Source of the DNA: Incurvaria masculella
Taxonomy: Eukaryota; Arthropoda; Insecta; Lepidoptera; Incurvariidae
Direction: 5' to 3'
Length of the DNA stretch: 64,000 nt
Assembly (NCBI GenBank): GCA_946894095.1
Contig: OX335642.1
Location: 9,063,021-9,127,020, forward strand
In this document: positions 63,368 to 64,000 of the stretch, piece after piece
Layout: every line of letters begins with the position of its first letter
How positions within the stretch are numbered: the first letter of the stretch is position 1
The notes under the pieces: generated by a model
What the model was told of the DNA's origin: nothing
Databases searched by the model: none
What the model saw: the letters and a program-made list of their open reading frames with translations, nothing else
Made by a program: the position numbers and the translations under genes

Positions 63368-63735
63368 GTCAAGATTTCCTTGGGATTTCTAGATTCCTAA
63401 ATATTTCCAAAGACTACCAAAGATTCTTAGAGATTCCTAAAGATTTCCAAAGATTCCTGGAGATTCCTAAAGATTTCCAAAGACTACCAAAGATTCTTAG
63501 AGATTCCTAAAGATTTCCAAAGATTCCTGGAGATTCCTAAAGATTTCCAAAGACTACCAAAGATTCTTGGAGATTTCAAATATACTGGGATTTCGTAAGA
63601 TTTCTGAGGACTACCAAAGATTCCTAGAGACTACCAAAGATTACCTGGATTTTTAAGGACTACCAACACATTTTTGGTACATTCCAATTATTTCGGGATT
63701 TCTAAAGATTCTTAGTGACCACCAACGATTCATAG
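63368..63735 (+). repeat. minisatellite of short AGATTCCTA/AGACTACCA units
   Basis: Units of 11-12 bp (AAGATTTCCA, AAGATTCCTGG, AGATTCCTAA, AGACTACCA) alternate. A higher-order unit of about 72 bp is visible between 63400 and 63560. Units become worn after 63580. Confidence 0.85.
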
Positions 63736-63870
63736 AGACTTATAATTGCGCGTTGCGCGCAGCACGTGTCCGTGACGTCATCGCAGACAGGCGGGCGGCG
63801 CGGCCGGCGGCGGGGGTCGGCACGGGCGCGGCGTCGTTGCGCGTTGGTGCGATATTCGTTTTGGACATAT
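63714..63870 (-). promoter_or_regulatory. GC-rich island with CRE and TATA-like motif (possible promoter)
   Basis: About 110 bp of very GC-rich, CpG-rich sequence stands out from the AT-rich flanks. It holds a perfect CRE palindrome TGACGTCA (63773-63780). On the minus strand TATAAGT at 63744-63738 lies 28 bp before TCACT (A at 63716). It could be the wrapper promoter with a 5' UTR exon, or another gene's edge. Confidence 0.3.
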
Positions 63871-64000
63871 TCACCCAGGCGGAATCCGGTTAAATTAGAT
63901 CCCATATTATCTCAGCGATCTTTAGATCAGCGCTGATTTTTTCTTTCCCTGAGGCATTATACAATACCATTTTTGAATCCACAGTACATATTTCACATAC

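Noticed and set aside
63280..63510. Repetitive protein frame (ISKDYQRFLEIPKDFQR)
   Set aside because: It is the translation of an 11-12 bp minisatellite joined to an RTE fragment.

Overview
The window is nuclear DNA from an insect, almost certainly a moth or butterfly. It has intron-rich genes with GT-AG splicing and AT-rich introns, and its repeats are of the kinds common in noctuid-like moths: short Helitron-like elements ending in CTAG, TTAA-flanked MITEs, elements carrying a (GTCC)n tract, tRNA-headed SINEs, Jockey and RTE fragments, and a Penelope-like element. The species call is inference; the gene structures are read directly.

Two host genes converge, and a third is nested in one of them. 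On the + strand, 1305-17543 holds the last ten coding exons of Spred (EVH1 plus cysteine-rich Sprouty domain, a negative regulator of Ras/MAPK signalling). Its 5' end lies outside the window. On the - strand, 61453 down to 22377 holds a complete 12-exon gene for a GPI-anchored adhesion protein with three Ig domains and one FN3 domain, best matched to Wrapper. The exon phases join into one 486-residue frame. An intronless gene for a secreted C-type lectin (37906-37028, -) lies in intron 4 of wrapper and has its own TATA box.

The most unusual feature is in wrapper. Four of its exons are embedded in tandem arrays made of their own sequence. Exon 9 (half of the FN3 domain) exists as nine complete 120-bp copies, separated by introns of about 50 nt, at 26205-27698. 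Exon 2 (Ig1) is followed by six partial copies, five of which repeat its splice donor (46200-47382). Exon 6 (Ig3) is preceded by five partial copies that repeat its splice acceptor (33862-34640). Exon 7 (Ig3) is followed by two partial copies (32465-32858). Only the exon-9 array is made of phase-compatible exons, so it is a candidate mutually exclusive exon cluster. Two of its copies carry in-frame stops and one has lost its AG. The other arrays would act as decoy splice sites or are exon-derived minisatellites.

The rest is transposon-rich. A Penelope-like RT/GIY-YIG element (9755-11790) is split by a hAT MITE with a perfect 8-bp target duplication. A 2.66-kb hAT-like element (29533-32192) also has a perfect 8-bp duplication. 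There are Jockey-type RT pieces (15366-16925, 25190-25930), six TTAA MITEs including a head-to-head foldback, and SINEs that share one body but carry either a tRNA or a 5S rRNA head. The Spred 3' flank holds a degenerate repeat of about 30 bp.

No expression data were available, so splice models rest on phase, splice-site sequence and domain continuity.
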